Positions 8,667-17,172 of a stretch of DNA of 64,000 nucleotides are shown here, in pieces. The DNA is from DASRDU01 sp035652435. GTDB taxonomy: Bacteria; Acidobacteriota; Blastocatellia; RBC074. The notes below the pieces were generated by a model. The model ran no database searches. It saw only the letters and a program-made list of their open reading frames with translations, and was not told the DNA's origin. A program made the translations under genes and the position numbers. Where the stretch lies: contig DASRDU010000071.1 of NCBI GenBank assembly GCA_035652435.1, forward strand, positions 27,528-91,527. Reading direction: 5' to 3'. Numbering within the stretch: position 1 is the first letter of the stretch; the number at the start of each line of letters is the position of its first letter.

Positions 8667-9866
8667 TCAGTTACTTGTCTCGGCTTTGGTCTTGATGCCG
8701 CCCGCCGGGAAGAGTTCCTTGAACGCCGCCATGAACCTGGTCATCTCCGGTTCGGTCCCGACCGACACGCGCAGCCAGTTATTCATCGGGGGGAACTTCC
8801 GCCCCACAAGGACTTTGCGCTTGCGGAAATCCTCGATGACCGGAGTGACATCGCGGCCGACGTTCACCATAAAGAAATTGGCTTCCGACGGGATCACTTC
8901 GTAGCCCCACTCGGCGAGCCCCTTCGTCGTCCCGTTGCGCAGCGCGATCACCATCTGCCTGATCTTGTTTTCATACGCCGTGTCCTTGAGCGCGGCCACG
9001 CCACCGTACTTGACGATGGCATTCAGGCCCCCGCCGCCGAACGGGCGCATCCTCTCGATCAGCTCCTTCGGGGCGAGCCCGTAGCCAAGGCGCATGCCGG
9101 CGAGCGCGGCGATCTTCGAAAACGTGCGGGTGACGATGACCGGACGCCCTTCGAGGACATATGGAACCGACGTGGCGTAGTCCGGGCTCGTGACGAAGTG
9201 ATGGTAGGCTTCGTCAATCAGCACCACGACATCAGGCGGCAGGGAATCGAGCAGCAGCTTGATTTCATGTTTGGGAATGATGTTGCCGGTCGGGTTGTTC
9301 GGGTTGCAGATGTAAACAAAACCGACGTCGCGGTAGTTCATCTTCGTCGCCCGGATGATCCCCGGGATGTCCATCCGGTAATCCTTCAGCAACGGCACCT
9401 TGATCGCGTCGGCCTTGGTGTTGGTCGCGTAGCGGAAGACCGAGTCATAACTCGGATCCACGCCGACGATCCTCTTGTGTTCGAGCAGGAACACGTCGTT
9501 GACTACCTTCAGGATTTCACCCGACCCGGCGCCGATGATCACGTTCTCCGGTTTGACGCCGTGGTGGGCGGCGATGGCATCAACTATGCCGCCGTCCGGG
9601 TAGCGATAACGGTTGGAGTACTTGAGCGCATCCGTCATGGCTTTCGTCACTGTATCGGAAGGCCCCCAGCCATTCTCGTTGTTCGCGAGTTTGGCCATGC
9701 TGTCGTATTCCGCCGGGGTGAGCGGGGCATTTTCCGCCGCCTCCGCCCCCTGCCGGCCCTGTCTCGTCTGCGCGAAAAGTTTGAGCGAGGGATTAAAGCC
9801 GACAAAACTCAGGGCAGTCGCCACCCCGCCCATGAATCTTCGGCGCGTCGCCAGGTTTTGTAGCAT
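8667..9866 (-). CDS. Exported class I/II (HisC-like) aminotransferase
   Basis: A 399-aa PLP-dependent fold-type I aminotransferase similar to histidinol-phosphate aminotransferase. Motifs in order: GAGSGEILKVV (phosphate loop), NPNNPTGN, VVLIDEAYHHF (Asp to the pyridine nitrogen and Tyr) and TRTFSKIAALAGMRLGYG (Schiff-base Lys and phosphate Arg), with a C-terminal substrate Arg in NNWLRVSVG. Unusually it starts with a twin-arginine type signal, TRRRFMGGVATALSFVGF, so the enzyme is predicted to be exported folded with PLP already bound. No his genes are nearby, so a role in histidine synthesis is unlikely. Confidence 0.88.
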   Translation of the reverse strand: MLQNLATRRRFMGGVATALSFVGFNPSLKLFAQTRQGRQGAEAAENAPLTPAEYDSMAKLANNENGWGPSDTVTKAMTDALKYSNRYRYPDGGIVDAIAAHHGVKPENVIIGAGSGEILKVVNDVFLLEHKRIVGVDPSYDSVFRYATNTKADAIKVPLLKDYRMDIPGIIRATKMNYRDVGFVYICNPNNPTGNIIPKHEIKLLLDSLPPDVVVLIDEAYHHFVTSPDYATSVPYVLEGRPVIVTRTFSKIAALAGMRLGYGLAPKELIERMRPFGGGGLNAIVKYGGVAALKDTAYENKIRQMVIALRNGTTKGLAEWGYEVIPSEANFFMVNVGRDVTPVIEDFRKRKVLVGRKFPPMNNWLRVSVGTEPEMTRFMAAFKELFPAGGIKTKAETSN

Positions 9867-9939
9867 ATGTACCTCCGCTGTTGATGGTTCTCACAGGGCT
9901 TACCCGGATTGATTTCAATCATCTGGTGATGGGAGATCC

Positions 9940-10087
9940 ATTCACCGCAGAGGCGCGGAGAGAGCAGAGACAGCGCAGAGGGAAGAAGAAAGATGAGAAG
10001 GGGAGAGGAAGATAATCTCACTCTTTACTCTTTCTTCTCCTCTCCTCTCTGCGAGGCCTCTGCGTCCTCCGCGCCTCTGCGGTGAAT
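9940..10087. repeat. Intergenic palindrome, family 2, copy 2
   Basis: The outer 21 bp are a perfect inverted repeat (9940-9960 with 10067-10087), beginning ATTCACCGCAGAGGCGCGGA. The interior is long and strand-asymmetric: purine-rich (GAGA, AAGAAG) on the left half and pyrimidine-rich on the right half, so the two halves remain roughly complementary. It fills most of the 259-bp gap between the aminotransferase and cytochrome genes. Confidence 0.85.
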
Positions 10088-10125
10088 GGGCTTACCAAAT
10101 CACCAACCAACTTTCAAACAACACC

Positions 10126-10590
10126 TCACTTCGCCCTGGGTTTGGTTGCTTCGATCCGAATCTGCTTGAGTACCTCGGTCTTCGGTTCGAGTTCTGTTTT
10201 GCCCGCCGGAAAGCCGTTGGCGCCGAGGATGTGGCTCAGGATATCAACGATCTGCTGACGGCTCAGCCGTCCCTGTTTGTTGGGCGGCATCGTGATGCGA
10301 ACTCTCTCGGATAAGTCGCCGACGGTCAGGCCGTCCCAGTTCGAGAGAAAAGCCGGGCCGGAAAGCGCAGGTATCTCGTCAGCTCCGGACAGATCGCTGC
10401 CGTGACACGACGCGCAATCCCGACTGTAAAACGCGGCGCCGCGCTTTGCCTGCTCTTCCGTGTACACACCCTCCCACACCGAACGCGCCTGAGCCGTTTC
10501 CTGCGCGCGGGGCGTCGGGGCGAACACTCCAATTGCCGCCAGACCGATGATAGCCGTCACCGCGATTTTGATCCTGATTCTGACCTTCAT
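10126..10590 (-). CDS. Exported monoheme c-type cytochrome
   Basis: A 154-aa protein with a signal peptide (IAVTAIIGLAAIGVF). A single heme site, CASCH, is at residues 59-63, followed by GSDLSGADEIPALSGPAFLSNW and RVRITMPPNKQGRLS, where the Met is the likely sixth ligand. The last 50 residues are a charged tail. It starts one base after the stop of the PQQ-propeller gene, with an AGAGG site inside that gene's end, so the pair is an operon and the cytochrome is the likely electron acceptor of the quinoprotein. Confidence 0.88.
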   Translation of the reverse strand: MKVRIRIKIAVTAIIGLAAIGVFAPTPRAQETAQARSVWEGVYTEEQAKRGAAFYSRDCASCHGSDLSGADEIPALSGPAFLSNWDGLTVGDLSERVRITMPPNKQGRLSRQQIVDILSHILGANGFPAGKTELEPKTEVLKQIRIEATKPRAK

Positions 10591-10591
10591 C

Positions 10592-12832
10592 TCACCTCTG
10601 GCGATCACCGCCGTTACTTGTGGGGCGCTCCTCGTCAGGCAGCGCGAACGCAATGTACTCGCCCGAATATGCGCCGCCGCTCACCGCGACGACGATGTAC
10701 TGTTTGCCGTTATGCATATAGGTCATCGGCGATCCGCTCTGCTGCGCCGGCATGTAAATCGCACCTACCTCTTTACCGGTCGCCTTATCGTATGCACGCA
10801 GCATCGCGCCGCGCGGATGGGCCGACGTGGTAGTAACCTGCGGGTCGCCCATGATGACCAGCGTTTTCGTGACCACCAGCCCGACGGCTCCGTTCTGACC
10901 CGTTTTGGGAATGTTCATTCCTTTAAGCAACGGGTGATTGCGCACGACATCGGGCGTATCGCCGTGCGGGACCTGCCACGCGATCTCACCCTTGTCGAGA
11001 TTGATGGCCGAGAGGAGCCCATAAGGCGGTTTGAGGAGCGGCAGGCCCTGCACAAACGTTCCACCGCCACCGCCTTCGCCGCCACGCGCCGGGGGAGCAG
11101 CGGCTGTGCCGGGCGCGGCTGGTGCAGTTGGAGCGGCGCGCCGCCTGGGTTCCTGCGGGAAATCAGCGGCGCTGCCGAAACCCGGCCCCTCGCTCACACG
11201 GAACGGCTGGCCGGCCCGGCCCAGCACGTATTTGATATCCGAGAATCCTTCGGGCGGCTCGATCAGCCCGATCGGCGTGACGCTGGCATTTGACGCCGGC
11301 GCATAGACGGTGTGCGTCTCGGGATCGTATCCCGCGCCCGGCCAGTTCGTCCCACCGTTAGTGGTGCCGATCGTGAGCCCCGCGAGTGGGCCGCCAGGTT
11401 TGCTCAGGGTGGGTGGATTGAATATCGGCCCGTTCCTGAACTGCTCGATCACCTTGAGCCCCTGCGCCCGCAGCTCGGGCGTGAAATCAATCAGGTCATC
11501 AACCGTGACGGTCTGGCGCGCGTATGCCGGCGGCTTTGTCGGGAAGGGCTGCGTGGGCGAATACCATTCGCCTGGCACGTCGCCCTTTGGCACGGGGCGT
11601 TCTTCTATCGGCCAGACCGGCTCGCCCGTCACGCGGTCAAAGACGTACAGGAAAGCCTCCTTGGTCGGCAAAGCGACCGCCCTGATCGCTCTCCCGTTGA
11701 CGTTGATGTCGGCGAGGATCGGCGCGGATGAGAGGTCATAGTCCCAGATCGGGTGGTGCACGACCTGGAAGTGCCATTTCCGCTTGCCGGTTTTCAGATC
11801 AACGCAGACCAGGCTCTCGCCAAACAGGTTGTTGCCGGGGCGATGCCCGCCGTAGAAATCCGAGGTCGGTGATTCCACCGGCAGATAGACCAGCCCGAGT
11901 TCGTTGTCCACGGTGATCTGGGTCCAGACGCCCGTGTTGCCGTTGGTGGCCCAGGAGTTGTTGAGCCACGTGTCATTGCCAAACTCGCCCGGCCTCGGGA
12001 TCGGATGAAAGGCCCAGAGCTGTTTGCCTGTCCGTATGTCGAAGGCGCGGACCTGCCCCTTGGCGTTGTTGTGGGTCACGACCGTCATGCCTTCCTTCAT
12101 TGCCATGCCGATGATGACCACGTCGCCGGCCACAATCGGCGTCGAGTGTAATCCGGCGTCGCCTTTTTCCAGATCAATCTGCTGACCCGTTCCGTAGACC
12201 ACGCCGACCTTGAGGTCAACCATACCGTCTTTGCCGAAACTGGGGATGCGCGTTCCGGTCCTGGCATCGAGGGCGACGAGGCGATAGCCCGTGGTCACAT
12301 AGAGGATGCGATCGTCGCCCTTGCCGTCAGTCCAGTACGACAGCCCGCGGCCCGACAACTGCCGCGGGGAATTGACGGCGCGCTGCCCTTCAAACTCGGC
12401 ATGCACCCATACCAGTTCGCCAGTCTCCGGCTTGAGCGCGACGACAGACCGCCGCGTTCCGGCTGTCGCATAAAGCATGCCGCCAACCATGAGCGGCGTC
12501 CCTTCGAGTTTGTATTCGGGCCGCGTGCCCAGATTGTCGGTCTTGAAGCGCCAGGCGACCTCCAGCTTGTTGAAGTTGTCGGCGTTGATCTGGTCGAGCG
12601 GCGAATATCTGGTGCCCGCCAGATCACCGGTGTAATGCGGCCACTCGCCGTTGCTGGTCGAATGGGCCGCCATCCCGCCCTTTGTTGAATTAATTGTCGT
12701 CCGGTTTCCGGTTGAACGGTCCGACACTCGCTTCCCGGTTTTGGACTGACCCCACGCACCCATCGTCATCCAGACCAGCCCGACGGCGAGTACCAGCAAT
12801 GCGGGGATGGATCGGTATATTATTCGCGACAT
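10592..12832 (-). CDS. PQQ-binding-like beta-propeller dehydrogenase
   Basis: A 746-aa quinoprotein of the membrane/periplasmic glucose- or alcohol-dehydrogenase type. It has an N-terminal hydrophobic signal (IPALLVLAVGLVWMTMGAWG), then GEWPHYTGDLAGTRYSPLDQINADN, typical of the first propeller blade, and repeated W-motif blades such as VALKPETGELVWVH, VALDARTG, VRAFDIRTGKQLWAFHPIP, VDLKTGKRKWHFQVVHHPIWD and INLDKGEIAWQVPHG. Between blades near residue 570-600 there is an Ala/Pro/Gly-rich insert. It should oxidise an alcohol or sugar in the periplasm. A GGAGGT site precedes the start; the cytochrome gene follows directly. Confidence 0.88.
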   Translation of the reverse strand: MSRIIYRSIPALLVLAVGLVWMTMGAWGQSKTGKRVSDRSTGNRTTINSTKGGMAAHSTSNGEWPHYTGDLAGTRYSPLDQINADNFNKLEVAWRFKTDNLGTRPEYKLEGTPLMVGGMLYATAGTRRSVVALKPETGELVWVHAEFEGQRAVNSPRQLSGRGLSYWTDGKGDDRILYVTTGYRLVALDARTGTRIPSFGKDGMVDLKVGVVYGTGQQIDLEKGDAGLHSTPIVAGDVVIIGMAMKEGMTVVTHNNAKGQVRAFDIRTGKQLWAFHPIPRPGEFGNDTWLNNSWATNGNTGVWTQITVDNELGLVYLPVESPTSDFYGGHRPGNNLFGESLVCVDLKTGKRKWHFQVVHHPIWDYDLSSAPILADINVNGRAIRAVALPTKEAFLYVFDRVTGEPVWPIEERPVPKGDVPGEWYSPTQPFPTKPPAYARQTVTVDDLIDFTPELRAQGLKVIEQFRNGPIFNPPTLSKPGGPLAGLTIGTTNGGTNWPGAGYDPETHTVYAPASNASVTPIGLIEPPEGFSDIKYVLGRAGQPFRVSEGPGFGSAADFPQEPRRRAAPTAPAAPGTAAAPPARGGEGGGGGTFVQGLPLLKPPYGLLSAINLDKGEIAWQVPHGDTPDVVRNHPLLKGMNIPKTGQNGAVGLVVTKTLVIMGDPQVTTTSAHPRGAMLRAYDKATGKEVGAIYMPAQQSGSPMTYMHNGKQYIVVAVSGGAYSGEYIAFALPDEERPTSNGGDRQR

Positions 12833-12964
12833 CGTTCACCTCCGGTTCTATTCCGGCTTCGTGACCAGGCTCTTGACGAGGTCATGAGCCGACCGCGCAT
12901 TTTCTTCTCTGATACAGGTGCGCCCTCTTCCTCTCCTGAACCGATTGAGCGTACAATCCGGGTT

Positions 12965-13288
12965 ATGGAAGAGGCAGGACATCATTCATCGGAGTTCCCT
13001 GTGCAAACAGCCTCCACGCTCAGCACCAGCGAGGCCGCCCTTTGGGGGCGACTGCTCGAACCGGTCGGCCCCGAACTTTCTCCGGAGGCGGCTCGCTACA
13101 TTCTCACTCTCAGTTTCCCTCAACCGGACATCGCTCGCATGCACGAGTTGGCGGAGAAGGCCCGTGCGGGCACGCTGACTCTCGAAGAACACATCGAAGC
13201 GGACAATTATGAGCGCGTCGGTCATGTCTTGTCACTGATGAAGTCCAAGGCCCGCAAAGCACTGAAGAAAGTCCGCACTGCCAACTGA
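12965..13288 (+). CDS. Small helical protein paired with HNH nuclease
   Basis: A 107-aa protein; an open frame extends to 12884 but the ATG at 12965 fits better. Its core reads LSPEAARYILTLSF, DIARMHELAEKARAGTLTLE and DNYERVGHVLSLMKSKARKA, all predicted helices with no catalytic motif. I recall this sequence type as a widespread orphan of Planctomycetes and Acidobacteriota commonly placed just before an HNH nuclease. Here the HNH gene starts eight bases downstream. It may be a partner or antidote of that nuclease; this is inference. Confidence 0.6.
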   Translation: MEEAGHHSSEFPVQTASTLSTSEAALWGRLLEPVGPELSPEAARYILTLSFPQPDIARMHELAEKARAGTLTLEEHIEADNYERVGHVLSLMKSKARKALKKVRTAN

Positions 13289-13296
13289 GCATAGCC

Positions 13297-13743
13297 ATGA
13301 AGCTTCGCCTCGAACGTCTGGTCTGGCAGCGCGCTCAGCACACCTGCGAATATTGCCAGATGCCGCAGGAATACGACGAACTCCCCTTTGAGATTGACCA
13401 CATCCTCGCGCGCAAGCACGGCGGGCCGACAACTGCCCAAAACCTGGCGCTCGCCTGCTTTCCCTGCAACAACCATAAGGGGCCGAATATCGCGGGGCGT
13501 GATCCTCGCACGGGACGGATCGTCCGGCTTTTCCACCCACGCCACGATAAGTGGCCGCAACATTTCCAGTGGGACGGCCCTTTCCTCGTCGGTCGTACTC
13601 CGATTGGGCGCGCGACAATCGCCGTCCTGGAAATCAATCTGCCGCATCGCGTTGCCCTGCGACAGGCTCTGATCGAGGAGAACCTGTTTCCGCCAGCCGC
13701 CGCGAAGAAACCATCGCTGCGGAAACGCAGGGACTCCAAATGA
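13297..13743 (+). CDS. HNH endonuclease
   Basis: A 148-aa protein with a compact HNH domain: CEYCQMP (zinc Cys pair), FEIDHILARKHGGPTTAQNLALAC (the D-H of the first strand and the Asn) and FPCNNHKGPNIAG (second Cys and His). The C-terminal 70 residues (GRIVRLFHPRHDKWPQHFQW onward) are typical of stand-alone HNH proteins of environmental bacteria. It should nick or cleave DNA. It is the second gene of a two-gene unit and is followed 163 bp downstream by an attC-like site. Confidence 0.88.
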   Translation: MKLRLERLVWQRAQHTCEYCQMPQEYDELPFEIDHILARKHGGPTTAQNLALACFPCNNHKGPNIAGRDPRTGRIVRLFHPRHDKWPQHFQWDGPFLVGRTPIGRATIAVLEINLPHRVALRQALIEENLFPPAAAKKPSLRKRRDSK

Positions 13744-14172
13744 CTCCTCGGACGACATGAGCCTGACACCAGTCAGAACAGCATTGACCAGCCGCACTCG
13801 ATGGGGCGAAGGCCGGTACTCGCGGCCATCTCACGCCTGAGCCAGTACCAAGATTTCTGTTTTCGGCTTTTGAATATCGGCAAGTTCCCCTCAAATGAAT
13901 AGTAGCGCCTAACATCCAATGCAGCGGAGCGCGCCCAACGGAGGCTTTACTTGTCCCCAAGGTCACAGGGCGCGCCCGCTGATCGAGGCCGTTAGGTGTT
14001 GATCGAAGTAACCGCAACTTTGGAGTCGCGGAGCGTATTGCCTACGAACTAACCAATCTTTATCAGCCTCTTTTTCATTGTCCACTAATACTACTTTTCA
14101 CTTTACTCTCCTTGGCCTTCTCCGTTTCGCTTCTAGCCTTAAAATAATACTACACGTAATAAAGCTTCTACT
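13744..14172. other. Gene-free stretch holding an attC-like site
   Basis: No plausible gene is present. The first 160 bp are GC-rich and featureless; the attC-like structure occupies 13907-13997; after 14000 composition drops sharply to AT-rich DNA that continues through the split gene on the other side of the IS element. Confidence 0.6.
13907..13997. other. attC-like integron recombination site
   Basis: The 91-bp site has R''= GCCTAAC (13907-13913, fits RYYYAAC) and R'= GTTAGGT (13991-13997, fits GTTRRRY). Inside, CAGCGG-A-GCGCGCCC (13922-13936) pairs with GGGCGCGC-CCGCTG (13968-13981), leaving A13928 unpaired as an extrahelical base. The 8-nt and 9-nt segments between R and L boxes do not pair and match the unpaired central spacer. 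This is the full architecture of an integron attC site folded from one strand. No integron integrase gene is in the window, so it may be a lone or cluster-lacking-integrase site. Confidence 0.8.
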
Positions 14173-14378
14173 TTATGCTCCCCTTTTCCGCTTGAAATGT
14201 ACACATAAGAGGGAAACCAGGAGAAGCATTGCGGCTAAGATCATTGTGAGATTATTCTCTTCCCGCTGATCCATTACTCCAACAAGTAATGGATGCAGCG
14301 GCAGAAAAAGTAGCGCCGCAAGAATCACTGAAGGGATGCCTAACAGAAACAAAAGGCCGATGATTCCAAATCCTTTTA

Positions 14379-15466
14379 CTGAGCGTCTCATAATTTGCTA
14401 AACTTTTCTGACATGCTAAAACTACCGCATGTCAAAGGACCAATCATCAACTGACTGGAAAGAAATACGTCGCCTCCAGGCACTTGAACTTAAGCGCTAG
14501 GGCTGGAAGCAAAAAGATATAGCCGGGGCTTTAGGTGTTACGAAAGGTGCTGTTAGCCAGTGGATCGCCGCCAGCTTTGTCAAAGGTAAGGCCGCACTCT
14601 TTGCCCGGCCACATACCGGGCGACCGCCGGAACTGACGCCGGAAGAAAAATGGCTGATCCCGGAGCTGTTGTCACAGGGGGCTGAAGCATACGGATTTCG
14701 TGGCGACATCTGGACCTGCCCACGGGTGAGAAAGGTGCTGGAGTGGGAGTTCGGAGTGTCATCCCACAAATCCCATGTCGCCCGCCTGCTGAAGGAAGTG
14801 AATTGGACGCCGCAACTGCCCATTGAACGGGCGACCCAGCGCGATGAGGGGGCGATTGCCCACTGGCGGACGGCCGTCTGGAAGGAGATGAAAAAAAAGC
14901 GCGGCTGGAGCGCAGAACCCTCGTCTTTGTGGACGAATCGGGCTGCTACCTGCTGCCGGCTGCGGTCCGGACGTATGCGCCTCGTGGTCACACCCCGGTC
15001 CTCCGTGTCTTTCAAACCCGCGATCATTTGTCGGTGATGAGCGGGATTACTCCGCAGGGCGCCTTGTTCACGATGATTCGTGATGATGCGCTGACGGGTG
15101 TTGATAGTATCCATTTTTTGAAGCATCTGCTCTGGCAGACGGGCGGCAAGCTGCTGGTGATTTGGGACGGCTCGCCGATTCATCGGAGTAAGGAAGTCAA
15201 AGCCTGCCTGGCCGATGGCGCAGCGAAACAGATTCATCTTGAGCAATTGCCCGGCTATGCGCCTGATCTCAACCCGGACGAGGGGATCTGGGGGCACCTC
15301 AAGTATGTCGAACTCCGGAACGTGTGTTGCCTGGATCTGAGTCATCTCCATCACGAACTCTATCTGGCGATTGTATGTCTACGCCACAAGTCCTGGTTGA
15401 TACAATCCTTCTTTGGGGAAGCAGGTTTAGCTATCTAAAAAGTTTAGCGATTAATGAGACGCTCAG
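14379..15466 (+). mobile_element. IS630-family insertion sequence, complete ends
   Basis: The 1,088-bp element is flanked by TA on both sides (14377-14378 and 15467-15468), the target duplication expected for IS630/Tc1-mariner elements. The terminal inverted repeats are about 29 bp: both begin CTGAGCGTCTCAT and continue to GCTAAACTTTT with three mismatches between them. A single transposase gene in two frames fills the element. It interrupts a zinc-ribbon membrane gene. Confidence 0.92.
14429..15438 (+). pseudogene. IS630-family transposase with early stop and -1 frameshift site
   Basis: From ATG 14429 the frame encodes MSKDQSSTDWKEIRRLQALE, then TAG at 14498-14500 in ELKR*GWKQKDIAGALGVT, exactly where related transposases carry Gln, so CAG to TAG is likely. 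The helix-turn-helix (DIAGALGVTKGAVSQWI) and a second DNA-binding region follow. At 14893-14899 the slippery heptamer A AAA AAG lies in frame; a -1 shift there continues into ERRTLVFVDESG (first Asp), KLLVIWDGSPIH (second Asp) and APDLNPDEGIWGHLK (Glu). The DDE triad is intact. The frameshift may be programmed as in other IS630 elements; the stop probably inactivates this copy. Confidence 0.85.
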
Positions 15467-15864
15467 TAGAAAAAAGAATTTTTCGCTACCATGTTGATCA
15501 CAACGACATTCAAAAAGAACCCCAAGTCCAGGCCCTTGATCATGCGCAATTACGGTGGTGGCCATTCGGTTGCAATAACTGAGCCCGAGCCATTTGAACG
15601 GTCCCCAACGTTGACACTTGCCGGACCTGTTCTGGAAGATCTGAACTCTAGTTCTGCAACCTTGGCATTCTCGCAGAACGTTTGGGTTGCTCCAAATTAG
15701 GTCAGCAGGGGCACCGCTTTCATTGAGTTTGCCACCCTCAAGTATATTAACTCTACATCTCGGGCAACGCAAAATATATCCCATACTGCCTATCTCCAAT
15801 TAGTAAGGTCACTATTGGTATCTTCGCAACCTAACATGTACTGTACGACTATCCAAAGCTTACC

Positions 15865-17049
15865 CTACTTCGAGCCTGATGCCGGCCACACAGTTCCCTG
15901 ATCCTGCTTCGTCACGGGCGCGAGGCCTTTATAGACGAACTTCTGCAATCGCCTCCCCTCGTAGGTCTCGGTCGTGTAGATGTTGCCTTTCGAATCGGTG
16001 GCGATGCTGTGGACCGCGTAGAACTGACCGGGCTGCCGCCCGCCATCGCCGAAGCTCGTCAGGATCTCAAGCGTCTCGCGAAGAATGATGTAGACCTTGT
16101 CGTTCCGTCCGTCGGCGAGGTAGATGTATTTCTGCTGCGGATCTTTCGAGAAGGCGATGTCCCACACCGAGCCTTCGGACAGAGACCTTTTCGCGATGAA
16201 CTGTTCCTTGACGAATTTGCCATCCGGCTGGAAGACCTGAATCCGGTCGTTCGTGCGGTCGCAGACGTACAGGAGCCTGTCATTCGACAGCTCGGCGCAA
16301 TGCACCGGAGTGCGGAACTGCTGAGCGGGCGGCGCATCCGGGTTGTAGCGACCGAGGTTGGTGTCATCGGGTTTGTTGCCGTAGGCGCCCCAGTAGCGTT
16401 TGAATTTGCCGGTATCCGCGTCAAGCACGGCCACGCGTTTGTTGAGGTATCCGTCGGCGATATAGGCTTCATTGGCCTTTGGGTCAACAAAGATTTTGGC
16501 CACTTTCCCGAAGTTCTCCGTGTCGTTGCTGCCGCCGTTTTTGCCCAGGTGGCCGAACTGCGCGAGGAAGCGGCCGTCCTGAGTGAACTTCAGAATGTGG
16601 GCGTCGTTCGCGCCGTTGCCGCCGATCCAGACGTTGCCTTTGTAATCAATGGTGATGCCGTGGTTCGACTCCGGCCATTCGTAGCCCTGTCCGGGGCCGC
16701 CCCAGCGCCCGATCAGGTTGCCGGCCTGATCGAACTGGAGTACGGGTGGGGCCTTCGCGCAGCAGTCGCCGGTCTTCTGATCCGCCGCCGCCTCGTTCGG
16801 AGAGAGCGTGTCCTGCCGGTGGACGATCCAGACGTGATCCTGCGCGTCAACCGCCACGCCGATGGTCATCCCGATGTACCAGTGGTTCGGGAGCGGCTTC
16901 GGCCAGAGCGGATCAACCTCGAACCTGGGCGCCATGACCGCACCTTTTCCCTGAACGGTCGTCATCCGCTCCAGCATGCCCTGACCAACGAAGAGCGCGA
17001 CAAGGAGTGCGAGAGAGATCGTGCCGATATAGACATGGTTTCTTTTCAT
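15865..17049 (-). CDS. Exported NHL-repeat six-bladed beta-propeller protein
   Basis: A 394-aa protein with a signal peptide (TISLALLVALFVGQGML). Six propeller blades are recognisable by G-N-V/I-W/Y and D-x-x-N-x-R-I-x-V-F motifs: GVAVDAQDHVWIVHR, GITIDYKGNVWIGG, AYIADGYLNKRVAVLDADTG, RLLYVCDRTNDRIQVF, KYIYLADGRNDKVYII and SIATDSKGNIYTTETYEGRR. A Cys-Cys pair in GDCCAKAPPVLQFDQAG is shared with the next paralogue. Such proteins resemble peptidyl-amidating lyase and SMP-30 propellers, but no catalytic residues can be assigned. It lies downstream of its paralogue with a palindrome between. Confidence 0.82.
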   Translation of the reverse strand: MKRNHVYIGTISLALLVALFVGQGMLERMTTVQGKGAVMAPRFEVDPLWPKPLPNHWYIGMTIGVAVDAQDHVWIVHRQDTLSPNEAAADQKTGDCCAKAPPVLQFDQAGNLIGRWGGPGQGYEWPESNHGITIDYKGNVWIGGNGANDAHILKFTQDGRFLAQFGHLGKNGGSNDTENFGKVAKIFVDPKANEAYIADGYLNKRVAVLDADTGKFKRYWGAYGNKPDDTNLGRYNPDAPPAQQFRTPVHCAELSNDRLLYVCDRTNDRIQVFQPDGKFVKEQFIAKRSLSEGSVWDIAFSKDPQQKYIYLADGRNDKVYIILRETLEILTSFGDGGRQPGQFYAVHSIATDSKGNIYTTETYEGRRLQKFVYKGLAPVTKQDQGTVWPASGSK

Positions 17050-17087
17050 AACTCATCGCCCCAACCCGGGACGCCGTGCAACCACGA

Positions 17088-17172
17088 GTCAGTACCGCGA
17101 GCGGTAGCGAGCGTGACTCCCGGACTCGGGCCATCTATCGGAGCCACGCTCGCTACCGCTCGCGGTACTGAC
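17088..17172. repeat. Intergenic palindrome, family 1, copy 2
   Basis: Arms 17088-17120 and 17140-17172 form a 33-bp inverted repeat with one mismatch, starting GTCAGTACCGCGAGCGGTAG. The spacer is 19 bp. The arms are almost identical to copy 1 at 6292-6379 but the spacer differs. As in copy 1, the right arm overlaps the end of the upstream minus-strand gene and encodes its last residues and stop. Confidence 0.9.

Larger units (their letters stand above)
14173..15784 (-). pseudogene. Zinc-ribbon membrane protein gene split by the IS630-type element
   Basis: The two ends of one minus-strand gene flank the insertion. The 5' part (15784 down to 15467) encodes MGYILRCPRCRVNILEGG, then CQGCRTRV and FECRCDQHG, a Cys-pair zinc ribbon. 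The 3' part (14376 down to 14173) encodes two membrane segments, IIGLLFLLGIPSVILAALLF and MILAAMLLLVSLLC, and the stop. Removing the element and one copy of the TA duplication joins them in frame (…EKFFFL-KGFGIIG…) to give a 173-aa protein. Both parts are AT-rich like each other and unlike the surroundings. Function unknown; a GGAGATAGG stretch precedes the ATG at 15784. Confidence 0.82.

Noticed and set aside
15828..15860. Second attC-like R box (ACCTAAC)
   Set aside because: No matching GTTAGG or paired L boxes follow, so it is probably chance.
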